DNA from: Cocos nucifera
Taxonomy: Eukaryota > Streptophyta > Magnoliopsida > Arecales > Arecaceae
NCBI GenBank assembly: GCA_006176705.1
Contig: QRFJ01002105.1
Coordinates: forward strand, 175,597-239,596
Direction of reading: 5' to 3'
Length of the DNA: 64,000 nt
The position numbers were made by a program, and so were the translations under genes. The notes under the pieces were generated by a model. That model did not search any database, had not been told where the DNA came from, and saw nothing but the letters and a program-made list of their open reading frames with translations. Shown piece after piece: positions 47,201 through 50,764 of the stretch (position 1 is the first letter of the stretch; the number at the start of each line of letters is the position of its first letter).

Positions 47201-48818
47201 AATCGCTTCGAGAGGGAGAGGGAGTGAGACCCAAAATCGCCCCATAAGGAAAGAATGTGAGGCCCACTTTTTTCTATCCCTTTAACATTCATCTACTTGA
47301 GATCCAGTGTTCCTACGACCCCGATTTGTCTTCACCATCTACCTACGCAAGCCTATTCCACCAAGAGAATATGTGTCTCCTCCAAGATTTTCATCTATCA
47401 TGTTGAGAGAGAAAGAATGATCCATTATTCTACAGATCAAACGTTGACAAGGACCTTCATTCCTTCTCAATTGATCTTTGCTTTTCTTTTTCTCTTTAAG
47501 ATCCGACGTTAGTAAAGACCTAGTTCTTTATCGACAGATCTGCTTGGTTAAAAGATTAAGAGCCCTAATCAAGGTAGTTTCTTAACTACCATGATCCGAA
47601 TTCCTCTAACACCTTGAAAGGGTGGACAAGAAAGTCCTTTAAATACCATAACATTGTATGCATGCTACATCTTGTATACATTGATAGTTAGGGTTCAAGC
47701 CATGTGAAGGTCTTAAAGCAAAACCTCAGCATCCTCATATGGTTAATTTTTTTTGAGGGTATAGTTCAAAACTTGTCATAATACAGACAGAAGAAAAAGA
47801 CCATTTCCTTATTCGAACTAAAGTAAGAGGCATTCCATGGATAGAGATGAATATCATTCCACAAGCTGGGCATTTTCTATAGCCATGTATAAGCATACAT
47901 CATCAAACAACAAGGATAGAAAAAGTGATGATAGTTTTTTTTTTTCTAAATTTGCATGTTGATATGGGAGAAGCTTACATCTTTCAAAGTGGAAAGTATT
48001 TCTCTCAGAGCTGATGGTGCAACTGCATCATGTGATATGAGCTTTTGCAAACATGATAGTCCAATGGCACTCAGTTTTACTGATTTGACATCACATGCCA
48101 TGAGAAATATCCTCAATATGTCCCCGTTCTGAGAAATGTCATTCAAACTTGACAGCAAACGTAGCTGAAGACAGCATCATGAGACATAACATTTAAAACA
48201 TAACTCACTCAGTAGTCCACACAACAAGGTCAAAAATGAAAATAACAGTTCATTCAGCCTAAGGTGTATAATTTTCTGTTTCATGAAAATCATCTTATAG
48301 CAACGCAAACAGCTAAATTAGAAGTTCACCTGCAGTTGCCATGTATAATTTCAGGAACATGATTAGTTATATCAAAAATTAATAAGAAAACAAACAAATC
48401 TATATGATATCTACTATGCCCACTTGCTTACGAAAGAATCTCTTCATAAATCTTTTAAACGTCCACCGCAAGAAGTCACCCCATGCTCCGCAAGCCACTA
48501 AATATATAAAATTTCTATGGATATAAATAGAGAGTAGCTATAACTCATCTAAATTCTAGTATTTAAGCGGGTGTATTTTCAATCACAAGTGACGGAGTCC
48601 ACCGCAACTAAATTGAAGCAATAACACCAAAGCCTCAAGAATTTTAAGGTAACCTTGCACGGATCGAACAAGTAAATGAACGGGGATCGAACGAGAGATA
48701 CACGGATAGCTACCTTCAAGATCGCGTGCTCCGCGGCGTCTTTCACCGCCGGGTACCTGCGGCGGGCTTCGGCGGAAAGGGCCCGCAGATCGGACTCGAG
48801 CACCGCCATGAAGGCCAT
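2210..48818 (-). CDS. MON2: MON2 homologue, N-terminal part (13 exons, gene continues off the left edge)
   Basis: MON2 is a large ARM/HEAT-repeat protein related to the non-catalytic parts of SEC7 Arf-GEFs. It works at the trans-Golgi/endosome in membrane trafficking; plant members are about 1,600 residues. The exons are 48714-48818, 47979-48164, 43342-43431, 36187-36260, 35946-36101, 35631-35739, 35365-35420, 33066-33120, 32916-32972, 32699-32800, 15522-15602, 15352-15404 and 2210-2282. Every intron has GT-AG ends and all phases join without a stop, giving about 395 residues. Segments typical of plant MON2 include LRALSAEARRRYPAVKDAAE, KLISHDAVAPSAL, LRLLEDLTALAAGG and LPLWHRILVLEVLR. The remaining three quarters of the protein lie left of the window. 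Intron lengths are very uneven (85 bp to 17.1 kb) because of mobile elements. I see no damage in the coding exons, so the gene looks functional. The family call rests on recalled family sequence; no search was run. Confidence 0.9.
3193..3377. mobile_element. hAT-type MITE (185 bp) with exact 8-bp target duplication
   Basis: The flanks 3185-3192 and 3378-3385 are both ATCCATAT. The right end, read inward, is CAAGGTTGGCCATCTTGGTACC; the left end is GGTTTTCCATACTAGTTGGTACC. These are imperfect terminal inverted repeats. The interior is rich in GTACC/GGTAC steps and holds the family core ACTGAGTGTCAGTAC at about 3279. The 8-bp duplication is the hAT hallmark. It has no coding capacity and must have been moved by a transposase acting in trans. 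Confidence 0.78.
5761..5821. repeat. TATG/ATGT microsatellite
   Basis: Two interrupted runs of GTAT/TATG tetranucleotides, with about seven units in the longer run. Confidence 0.9.
6300..6431. mobile_element. truncated hAT-type MITE (right half)
   Basis: It has the core ACTGAGTGTCGGTATGG at about 6337 and the terminal CAAACCTTG at 6424-6431, matching the right half of the 3193-3377 element in order and spacing. The left half is not recognisable and no target duplication is visible. Confidence 0.55.
8510..9480 (-). pseudogene. hAT transposase C-terminal remnant with GC-rich flank
   Basis: On the minus strand, 8886-9180 encodes VFGDDDDLTWGAVARATGIG followed by a basic/serine-rich tail. This resembles the region after the dimerisation domain of plant hAT transposases (LTWGDVARA-like). 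Acidic out-of-frame residues continue to about 8800. The right flank 9310-9475 is an unusually GC-rich block packed with AGGCGCTCGCCT/GCCTAGGCG palindromic motifs. The left flank near 8530 carries GCCTGAGGCACTAGGCACTG, so both may be subterminal repeats of one deletion derivative. The upstream transposase domains are missing. No target duplication found. Confidence 0.5.
9310..9475. repeat. GC-rich palindromic AGGCGC/GCCTAGGCG block
   Basis: About 165 bases with repeated AGGCGCTCGCCT, AGGCGAGCGCCT and GCCTAGGCA motifs, many of them self-complementary. The block is sharply different in composition from both sides. It is probably a subterminal region of a DNA transposon. Confidence 0.7.
9481..10442. 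other. intron DNA with simple-sequence tracts and a GTACC cluster
   Basis: Contains an ACCA/CAACA-type tract (9680-9740), CT-rich and C-run sequence (9770-9885), and a GTACC/GGTACCGTACCG cluster (9912-9975) typical of the hAT-like repeat family here. No gene seen. Confidence 0.55.
10960..14220 (-). pseudogene. hAT transposase pseudogene (BED finger, DUF659-like, dimerisation region)
   Basis: Read on the minus strand there are, in order: a BED-type zinc-finger remnant around 14200-14080 (CxxCxxEFKGGG-like); a DUF659-like core at 13330-13050 containing IDNGPQYKSVRELLMGPRPH and, after one stop, an AHCIDLMLMDIGKL-like stretch; and the hAT dimerisation block at about 12040-11900 with SSGCERNWSTF. 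A low-complexity tail with SSHYGSYYSQAAYNLYGYGY follows near 11150-11060, after an acidic/glycine-rich segment (11450-11350). Many in-frame stops and frame changes show it is dead. The domain order is that of plant Ac/hAT elements. It lies in the same transcriptional sense as MON2, in intron 12. Confidence 0.75.
14221..14999. other. AT-rich stretch with AAAT microsatellite
   Basis: Very AT-rich sequence, probably the 5' non-coding part of the hAT element. An (AAAT)n run lies at 14774-14801. No gene seen. Confidence 0.5.
15352..15404 (-). CDS. MON2: MON2 exon 12
   Basis: The 53-bp exon encodes GFCVEVRTLRLLFQNFD plus two bases of a methionine codon. Acceptor TTTTAG, donor GTAAGT. It is followed by a 13-kb intron. 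Confidence 0.92.
15522..15602 (-). CDS. MON2: MON2 exon 11
   Basis: The 81-bp exon encodes FLNMLVKVTCLDLPLWHRIL and continues to EVLR. Acceptor CTACAG, donor GTAATT. It joins exon 12 across a 117-bp intron. Confidence 0.93.
15603..16418. other. MON2 intron 10, left end, no element identified
   Basis: Ordinary intron sequence next to exon 11. Nothing recognisable. Confidence 0.5.
16419..16643. mobile_element. MITE-like element with perfect 10-bp terminal inverted repeat
   Basis: It begins CAAGGATTGA and ends TCAATCCTTG, an exact inverted pair. The interior has GTATGC/GATATGCC repeats like the other GTACC-type elements. The flanking 8-mers (TCCAATCT, ACATTACA) do not match, so insertion as a unit is not proven. 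Confidence 0.55.
16644..18832. other. intron DNA with scattered repeat fragments
   Basis: No gene. It holds a GGCACGGTATG/GCCCATC-type fragment at 16895-16990, a GTACC-rich cluster at 17198-17270 (GGTACC, TACGGTATCAGTATGGTACC), a C-run followed by CCA repeats at 18096-18119, and otherwise AT-rich sequence. Confidence 0.5.
18833..19134. repeat. CAAGGTTTTAATC repeat fragment followed by a 180-bp pyrimidine tract
   Basis: 18833-18955 starts CAAGGTTTTAATCTAGG and contains TCAAATCCCGTGGGATGG, a phrase also present at 36765. From about 18960 to 19134 the strand is almost pure CT (CTTT, CTTCTTT), directly abutting the copia A LTR remnant and replacing its missing 5' half. Confidence 0.6.
19135..19279 (+). 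repeat. copia A 5' LTR remnant
   Basis: It matches the last ~140 bp of the 3' LTR at 22330-22473. Its 5' portion is replaced by the pyrimidine tract. Confidence 0.8.
19280..19291 (+). other. copia A primer binding site
   Basis: TGGTATCAGAGC, complementary to the 3' end of plant initiator tRNA-Met, directly after the LTR. Confidence 0.85.
19403..22170 (+). pseudogene. copia A gag-pol pseudogene
   Basis: Gag begins MSDVFSQSTPSTN at 19403 and shows the NGDNFLRWS motif of copia gag, followed at once by a stop (TAA). Near 19765 the sequence jumps to the late integrase/connection region (LLEVARA-like, then ACYLIN-like, and VFIGYAPNKKRY at 20019-20054). The RT/RVT_2 region (20650-21400) has YQLDVKSAFLNGDLEEEVF and LYGLKQSPKAWFE. 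The catalytic YVDD is changed to YAND near 21226. RNase H spans 21500-22040 (YTNADWVGSVTDRRSTFGYC). Several stops (20779, about 21064, 21380) and a frameshift in a poly-A at 21990 disable it. Confidence 0.85.
22184..22471 (+). repeat. copia A 3' LTR with internal 36-bp tandem repeat
   Basis: Begins TGTGGAAAAAGG after the purine tract and ends near TTTCCA. Two 36-bp units beginning AGGATCCATTTCTATC lie at 22278-22313 and 22314-22349. Confidence 0.75.
22472..22815. other. intron DNA between copia A and copia B
   Basis: Ordinary AT-rich intron sequence of 340 bp; nothing recognised. Confidence 0.5.
22821..23013 (+). repeat. copia B 5' LTR (193 bp)
   Basis: TGTTAGAATA...CTTTACA; begins TG and ends CA. 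Confidence 0.92.
23014..23025 (+). other. copia B primer binding site
   Basis: TAGTATCAGAGC, one base different from the usual TGGTATCAGAGC, immediately after the 5' LTR. Confidence 0.85.
23026..23447 (+). other. copia B untranslated leader
   Basis: About 420 bp between primer site and gag. Open frames on either strand here do not resemble proteins. A CT-rich tract (23062-23085) and GGGTTTTC/CCCTAG repeats are present. Confidence 0.6.
23448..25437 (+). pseudogene. copia B gag, protease and integrase N-half (broken)
   Basis: Gag starts MANNSITSSSMEMKQ at 23448 and has TVKLNGSNYLLWARAFRLLV, a classic copia gag motif. A TAG at about 23673 and frame changes break it; it resumes at 23837-24190 (IFLSGLNQSL). 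Protease is at about 24500-24800 with the active-site WIMDSGASSH and the family LYVPKFPVNLLSVS block. The pre-integrase zinc region (LWHCHLSHP) is at about 24880. The integrase core (FIDDHSRMTWLYLL, then QQNGVAEHKN) runs to the insertion point at 25437. Frameshifts separate most of these blocks. Confidence 0.85.
25438..26298 (-). repeat. TR-GAG-like element, 3' LTR (left copy)
   Basis: 861 bp. It contains a TATA-like ATATATAAA (minus strand) near 25680 and, 19 bp from its end in minus reading, an exact PBS-like TGGTATCAGAGC (25457-25468). Confidence 0.88.
26299..26879 (-). other. non-coding 3' internal part of the nested element
   Basis: About 580 bp between the gag remnant and the 3' LTR. 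No pol motif on either strand. Its last bases hold the purine tract. Confidence 0.6.
26880..27748 (-). pseudogene. gag pseudogene of the nested element
   Basis: The minus-strand start at 27748 reads MENSGLKVGFEKFDGKESF, with the copia UBN2-type FDG...W pattern. It continues through WVSLEKRAYATIRACLIDEV and DLWLRLHQLYMEKN, then FDRISIDLLNIGVDL. A CCHC zinc knuckle CFKCGEAGHFKREC lies at about 27090-27045. Stops at about 27653, 27431 and 27118 interrupt it; otherwise the frame is well kept. Gag binds and packages element RNA. Without pol it would need another copia element for reverse transcription. Confidence 0.85.
27943..28822 (-). repeat. TR-GAG-like element, 5' LTR (right copy)
   Basis: 880 bp, colinear with the left copy over its full length with scattered substitutions and small indels. 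The PBS (27929-27940) follows after two bases in minus reading. Confidence 0.88.
28823..30972 (+). pseudogene. copia B integrase C-part, RT and RNase H (broken)
   Basis: Coding resemblance resumes right after the nested element with ACYLINQVPSSILSRATPF, then FVFVGYFRTQKGYRYY (28998-29048). RT/RVT_2 covers about 29450-30210: FQMDVKNAFLYGDLNEKIYM, IYGLKQSPRAWLE and an intact YVDD. RNase H lies at about 30480-30750 (AYSDADYASSVSDKRSTSRY). Stops at about 29486, 29756 and 30209 plus frameshifts near 28940 and 30740 inactivate it. Confidence 0.87.
30974..31166 (+). repeat. copia B 3' LTR (193 bp)
   Basis: Same length as the 5' LTR, about 94% identical by eye; preceded by the purine tract at 30962-30973. 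Confidence 0.92.
31172..32698. other. MON2 intron 10, right end
   Basis: No gene. Contains an AGGCAC-type repeat fragment (31335-31400), a TGTATATG-rich stretch (31560-31700), and unique-looking intron sequence up to exon 10. Confidence 0.5.
32699..32800 (-). CDS. MON2: MON2 exon 10
   Basis: The 102-bp exon encodes EGEAGEPTFRRLVLRSVAHV and then IRLYSLSLVTETE. Acceptor TTTCAG, donor GTATCC. The next intron is 17.1 kb and carries three LTR elements. Confidence 0.94.
32916..32972 (-). CDS. MON2: MON2 exon 9
   Basis: The 57-bp exon encodes 19 residues with HQICSLLMTSLRTNVE, a highly conserved MON2 block. Acceptor ACTAG, donor GTAGTG. Phase 0 at both ends. Confidence 0.93.
33066..33120 (-). CDS. 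MON2: MON2 exon 8
   Basis: The 55-bp exon encodes ILSNYVAVFRTLVSYEQ, which continues the helical repeat after exon 7. Acceptor TACAG, donor GTTTCT. It ends in phase 0. Confidence 0.92.
33197..33392. mobile_element. hAT-type MITE copy (GTACC family)
   Basis: Left end AAGGCACGCCATCTTGGTAC, right end TGGTATGGCAAATCTTG, and a core CGAGTGTTAGTATC in the same position as in the 3193 and 45390 elements. A C-run (33299-33307) interrupts the core. Flanking 8-mers do not match. It lies in MON2 intron 7. Confidence 0.6.
33393..35364. other. MON2 intron 7, right part
   Basis: No gene seen. Includes the tandem duplication at 33991-34230 and a GGGTCTGTACAGTAC-type fragment near 34815. Confidence 0.5.
33991..34230. 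repeat. tandem duplication, two ~111-bp units
   Basis: Units 33991-34102 and 34120-34230 share CTATCTAT..TTTTT, AAATGCTTTTAATTTTC, AAATTTCCAAAAATTTA and TCAAGGTACAGGGCTGTACA in order, with a 17-bp spacer and moderate divergence. Confidence 0.8.
35365..35420 (-). CDS. MON2: MON2 exon 7
   Basis: The 56-bp exon encodes LQRTFALDILE after SIWLRVH. It is bounded by TACCAG and GTAAGT, and its last two bases form a split glutamate codon with exon 8. Confidence 0.92.
35631..35739 (-). CDS. MON2: MON2 exon 6
   Basis: The 109-bp exon encodes LTKAGKLGLRLLEDLTALAA. Two acceptors are possible. Only the GACAG site ending next to 35739 keeps the frame from exon 5; the upstream CTAAG site would bring in an immediate stop. 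Donor GTATGT. Confidence 0.9.
35946..36101 (-). CDS. MON2: MON2 exon 5
   Basis: The 156-bp exon encodes ATFRQAVALIFDNVVSAESL followed by a serine-rich linker. That linker is the least conserved part of the N-terminal domain in plant MON2. Acceptor TCCAG, donor GTATGT; it ends after two bases of a codon. Confidence 0.92.
36187..36260 (-). CDS. MON2: MON2 exon 4
   Basis: The 74-bp exon encodes MAQALGICLRLLESNRSSDS. It ends with two bases of an asparagine codon that exon 5 completes. It has a CCCAG acceptor and a GTATGT donor. Confidence 0.92.
36261..37731. other. MON2 intron 3, left part
   Basis: No gene. At 36765-36960 a repeat fragment starts TCAAATCCTGTGGGATGGGG, with inverted GGGACA/TGTCCC-type motifs; it shares its first 18 bases (one mismatch) with 18849. 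Confidence 0.5.
37741..38213. repeat. Pack-MULE left terminal inverted repeat
   Basis: Pairs with 39471-39933 in reverse complement. The inner end is CT-rich in the left arm and GA-rich in the right arm. Confidence 0.9.
38663..39252 (+). pseudogene. captured fragment of a NEP1-interacting-protein-like RING-H2 gene
   Basis: Exon 38663-38841 has a TTTTTTGCTGCAG acceptor before it and a GTAAGT donor after it. It encodes GVVTGCLIGLATEGSVFQGI and GTISGALFSMEVIE, the glycine-rich membrane segment typical of plant NIP/ATL-like RING proteins. A second exon from 39082 (acceptor GTGCAG) stays in frame and encodes VNRVPKIKITMENNVDASGE and then CAVCL, the first cysteine pair of a RING-H2. The rest of the RING is missing. 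In the parent family these are plastid- or membrane-linked E3 ligases or interactors. With introns kept, capture was from DNA, not mRNA. I cannot tell whether it is transcribed. Confidence 0.78.
39221..39358. repeat. tandem duplication inside the Pack-MULE
   Basis: Two copies of a ~60-bp block (39226-39285 and 39303-39358) share AGAATTGGGTGTGCTG, TTGGCCCTCCTGTCA and ATCCTTAGGATAT. The first overlaps the truncated RING codons. Confidence 0.8.
39471..39933. repeat. Pack-MULE right terminal inverted repeat
   Basis: Reverse complement of the left arm with small indels. Arm identity looks like 80-90% by eye. Confidence 0.9.
39943..41092. other. MON2 intron 3, middle part
   Basis: No gene. A CA microsatellite lies at 40036-40070. 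Otherwise AT-rich intron. Confidence 0.5.
41101..41823. mobile_element. 723-bp hAT-type non-autonomous element with GA and CT arms
   Basis: It is flanked by an exact 8-bp duplication ACTTTGAG (41093-41100 and 41824-41831). It begins CAAGGTACAC and ends TGAACCTTG (terminal inverted CAAGGT). GTACC/CCGGTATGATACCGG motifs lie near both ends. The interior has a long GA-rich arm (41230-41400) and a CT-rich arm (41565-41725) that can pair. Open frames inside are low-complexity and look non-coding. It shares ends with the 3193 and 45390 MITEs. Confidence 0.82.
41832..43341. other. MON2 intron 3, right part
   Basis: No gene seen. Contains the direct duplication at 42927-43274, close to exon 3. Confidence 0.5.
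42927..43274. repeat. direct duplication, two 151-bp units
   Basis: Units 42927-43077 and 43124-43274 share GCAGxxCTCAxTGxACAGAAAC, CTTTAATAAATTTTATCTTG and GGGATATAAACTGA, with about 46 bp between them and roughly 85% identity by eye. Confidence 0.85.
43342..43431 (-). CDS. MON2: MON2 exon 3
   Basis: The exon encodes 30 residues in phase 0-0 (ADESIQLKTLQTILIIFQSH within it). It has a GTTCAG acceptor and a GTAAAT donor. It is isolated between introns of 4.5 kb and 7.1 kb. Confidence 0.92.
43432..46289. other. MON2 intron 2, left part
   Basis: No gene. Ordinary AT-rich intron apart from the MITE at 45390-45576. Confidence 0.5.
45390..45576. mobile_element. hAT-type MITE (187 bp) with exact 8-bp target duplication
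   Basis: Flanks 45382-45389 and 45577-45584 are both ACCTAACC. Ends AAGATTTGCCATCTCAGTACC and (inward from the right) CCATGGTCTGCCATGCCACC are imperfect inverted repeats. The core ATACTGAGTGTCAGTATG is shared with the copies at 3193 and 6300. Length is within two bases of the 3193 copy. Confidence 0.78.
46290..46440. mobile_element. partial MITE with GCCCTATTTGGGATTGCTGTT terminus
   Basis: The start GCCCTATTTGGGATTGCTGT followed by AGTAGAGCTTTT repeats is characteristic of a common plant hAT-like MITE. The matching right end (reverse complement of the start) is absent; the sequence runs into an AT island. Confidence 0.5.
46441..46562. repeat. AT-rich palindromic island
   Basis: About 120 bp almost wholly A/T, made of ATAATATTATTA and TATTATAATGTAATA steps that can fold back on themselves. 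Confidence 0.75.
46566..47610 (+). mobile_element. probable solo LTR
   Basis: It begins TGGTGCGGACACC and ends CCTCTAACA. It has a TATA-like CTATAAAAG near 47001 and, about 130 bp on, a polyadenylation-like block CTTGTACTTTTCATGAATAAG with AATGAATGAATGA, as in plant LTR R regions. No primer site or internal region follows, and I could not match a target duplication, so the ends are approximate. It lies in MON2 intron 2. Confidence 0.55.
47979..48164 (-). CDS. MON2: MON2 exon 2
   Basis: The exon encodes 62 residues in phase 0-0, bounded by a CTTCAG acceptor and a GTAAGC donor. It contains DILRIFLMACDVKSVKLSAI and KLISHDAVAPSAL, which are strongly conserved helices of the N-terminal DCB-type domain. 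Confidence 0.93.
48714..48818 (-). CDS. MON2: MON2 exon 1 (coding part)
   Basis: The exon encodes 35 residues beginning MAFMAVLESDLRALS and ending at lysine AAG before a GT donor (GTAGCT). A second in-frame ATG lies three codons in, but the first has the better context (AAGGAGATGG) and matches the usual N-terminus of the plant family. It ends in phase 0. The N-terminal stretch corresponds to the start of the Mon2/DCB-like region. Confidence 0.93.
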
Positions 48819-48846
48819 CTCCTTCTGGGGGAACGAGGATTCTCCG

Positions 48847-48855
48847 TTAGGGTTT
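48847..48855 (-). promoter_or_regulatory. telo-box (AAACCCTAA) in the MON2 leader
   Basis: On the minus strand the sequence reads AAACCCTAA about 30 bases upstream of the ATG. In plants this telo-box is common near the starts of broadly expressed genes and binds MYB-type telobox factors. Function here is inferred. Confidence 0.5.
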
Positions 48856-49234
48856 CTTGGATCGAAGGAAAATGGAAGTGGTTAGGCTTCGAAGCTCGAA
48901 GGGAGAGGAAAGCTTCGGGGGAAAGAAAGTGGGGAGGGGAGTGGCATTACGGGATCGCGAGAGTCAGAGGAGGATGGAAAAGGGGATTCGGGCAGAGCGA
49001 GCAAATACGGTTTCTACCCTTCTCCCGTCTCCCTGTGGAGGAGTAGGAGAGCATCAGGCCAAGTGCAGTCGTCTGATAGTGATCAAACAGCTTGTAAAAG
49101 TGGACCACCTTGATGAACGGTCATCTGCGGTGATCGGGGGCGCATTTTCGTAAATAAATGGAGCTGCCGTATCTGGAAACGAGCGAAGGACCGGAGAAAC
49201 CGAGCGTAGACACGATACAACCTGGGCCTTGAGA

Positions 49235-49240
49235 CACGTG
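49235..49240. promoter_or_regulatory. G-box (CACGTG)
   Basis: A palindromic CACGTG core lies about 415 bases upstream of the MON2 ATG. G-boxes bind bZIP/bHLH factors. Chance occurrence is possible. Confidence 0.3.
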
Positions 49241-49310
49241 CCGAAGGCTGGATGGTTAGGCAAATGTAGAACTGGCAGTTAACCCACGTTTCGCAGGATT
49301 TAATTAAATG

Positions 49311-50764
49311 ATAAAAAAATTAACTGAAATACGATTAAATTTAAAAAAAACCGCAGATGTGGAGACACTATCAGCTTATCTAGAAAGTGTATTTTTTCTC
49401 TCCCTTTGTAAATAAATAAAGAGGCACATTTAATTTATCTATTATAAAAAAACTTATGGTACTTTAATTATTTTTAATATGCAAAATAATTACATATGCA
49501 AAATGGGATATGTACATACCTCATGCATCTTGGCTGGTCAAAAAAATTGCAACTAAAACCACATATAATTTATATACTTTGAAAAAATTTATGGCACATT
49601 ATTTATTATTAATGATAACTCTTTCTACATTAGGAAAAGAATGAGATTAGCATTATGTTTTTTTTATTTGGCTTTCAAGATGGGGTTTGGATGGGGAGAA
49701 CCGGGTCTCTAGCTGTCATATAGAAATATATCTTTGTTTATATTTTTTTATTTTCTTTAAACCATTTAGAAGAAGGGAGTGATAAAAGCAAATATAAGAT
49801 GGGCCTTGCTTTCCTTCTTTAGTTGCCTTTCTTTCGATTGATGTATTATATTCACATGAGAATCATGTGAGACAACTGTAAGACCCTTAAAATGAATCAT
49901 CCCCTTCTTTCCTTGAAAACAAAACTCTAAATAGCCTTATCACCATTTGCGGCCCTCTTCTGCTTTGTCAATGCCTTGTTTCTAGCTTTGGAAAACTGTT
50001 AATCAATAGAGGAGGCCGAGAGAAGGGAGGGGATGGGGTCTCTTCAAGGTCTCAAAGTTTGGGACTAGGTGTCTCCTCAATTTCCTTTTTCTTCTTTTGA
50101 GTAAGTGAGAGGAAGAGAAGAAAGGCAAAGGAGGTCGTCGATCGTCCATGCCGACCACATTAACAAGAGAAGACGAGGAAGAAAAGCTGAGGAATATTTT
50201 ATCTCCACTGCTCCACCCCTCTGCCTCTCTCTCTCTATCTTTTTTTTCTTTATAATGTAGATCCACACCACCACCTACCATCACCTTCTTCCCACATTGT
50301 CGCCTCATCCACTCCTCCCTCCAATCCCGACCTATCTCCACCCCTTTGCCTCTCTCTCTTTCTTTGTTTTCATAATGCAAATTTGTCCTCCCCTATTGCT
50401 GCCTCCTCCCCTCCATCCCTTGGTTGGTGGAGGTGGTGTTCAGATGACCATAGAAAGGAGAGAGAGAGTGTGGCGAAGAGCAAGAAAGAGAGAGGGAGGA
50501 GGAGAAGAAAAAGGGTAAGGCTACCCCCATCTCGGAAGGTTTTTCTTAAACATATGCAAGATTAACATAAAAATTTTACAGCAGAAGAAAGTTAATCTAA
50601 CATGCATCTATGAGATCACATCTCATAGAGCCAAGATCTATCATACCTTAAAATCAAAACATAAAAATAAAATATGAAGATCAAATCTTCACCTTTGCGT
50701 GGAGAGATTTTTATCATGATTTGATGATCATGAAAATCTTCTCGTAGGTTTCTGAAGAGCCACA
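49311..50764. other. intergenic DNA upstream of MON2
   Basis: No gene supported. AT-rich to 49990, then simple-sequence-rich. Two related CT-rich units (about 50203-50262 and 50331-50388; CCACCCCTxTGCCTCTCTCTCT) lie about 128 bp apart. A GA-rich tract lies at 50455-50515. Open frames here are low complexity. Confidence 0.5.

Larger units (their letters stand above)
48819..49310 (-). promoter_or_regulatory. MON2 5' leader and proximal promoter region
   Basis: This is a GC-rich, CpG-containing stretch immediately upstream of the MON2 start codon, in contrast to the AT-rich DNA further upstream. I cannot place the transcription start, and I see no convincing TATA box. Short reading frames on both strands here do not resemble proteins and look like by-products of base composition. 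Confidence 0.55.

Noticed and set aside
48676..49153. Plus-strand open frames over MON2 exon 1 and leader
   Set aside because: Antisense shadows of the GC-rich exon and promoter; no motif.
50003..50565. Several open frames upstream of MON2
   Set aside because: CT/GA simple sequence translated in many frames; basic or proline-rich low-complexity peptides only.
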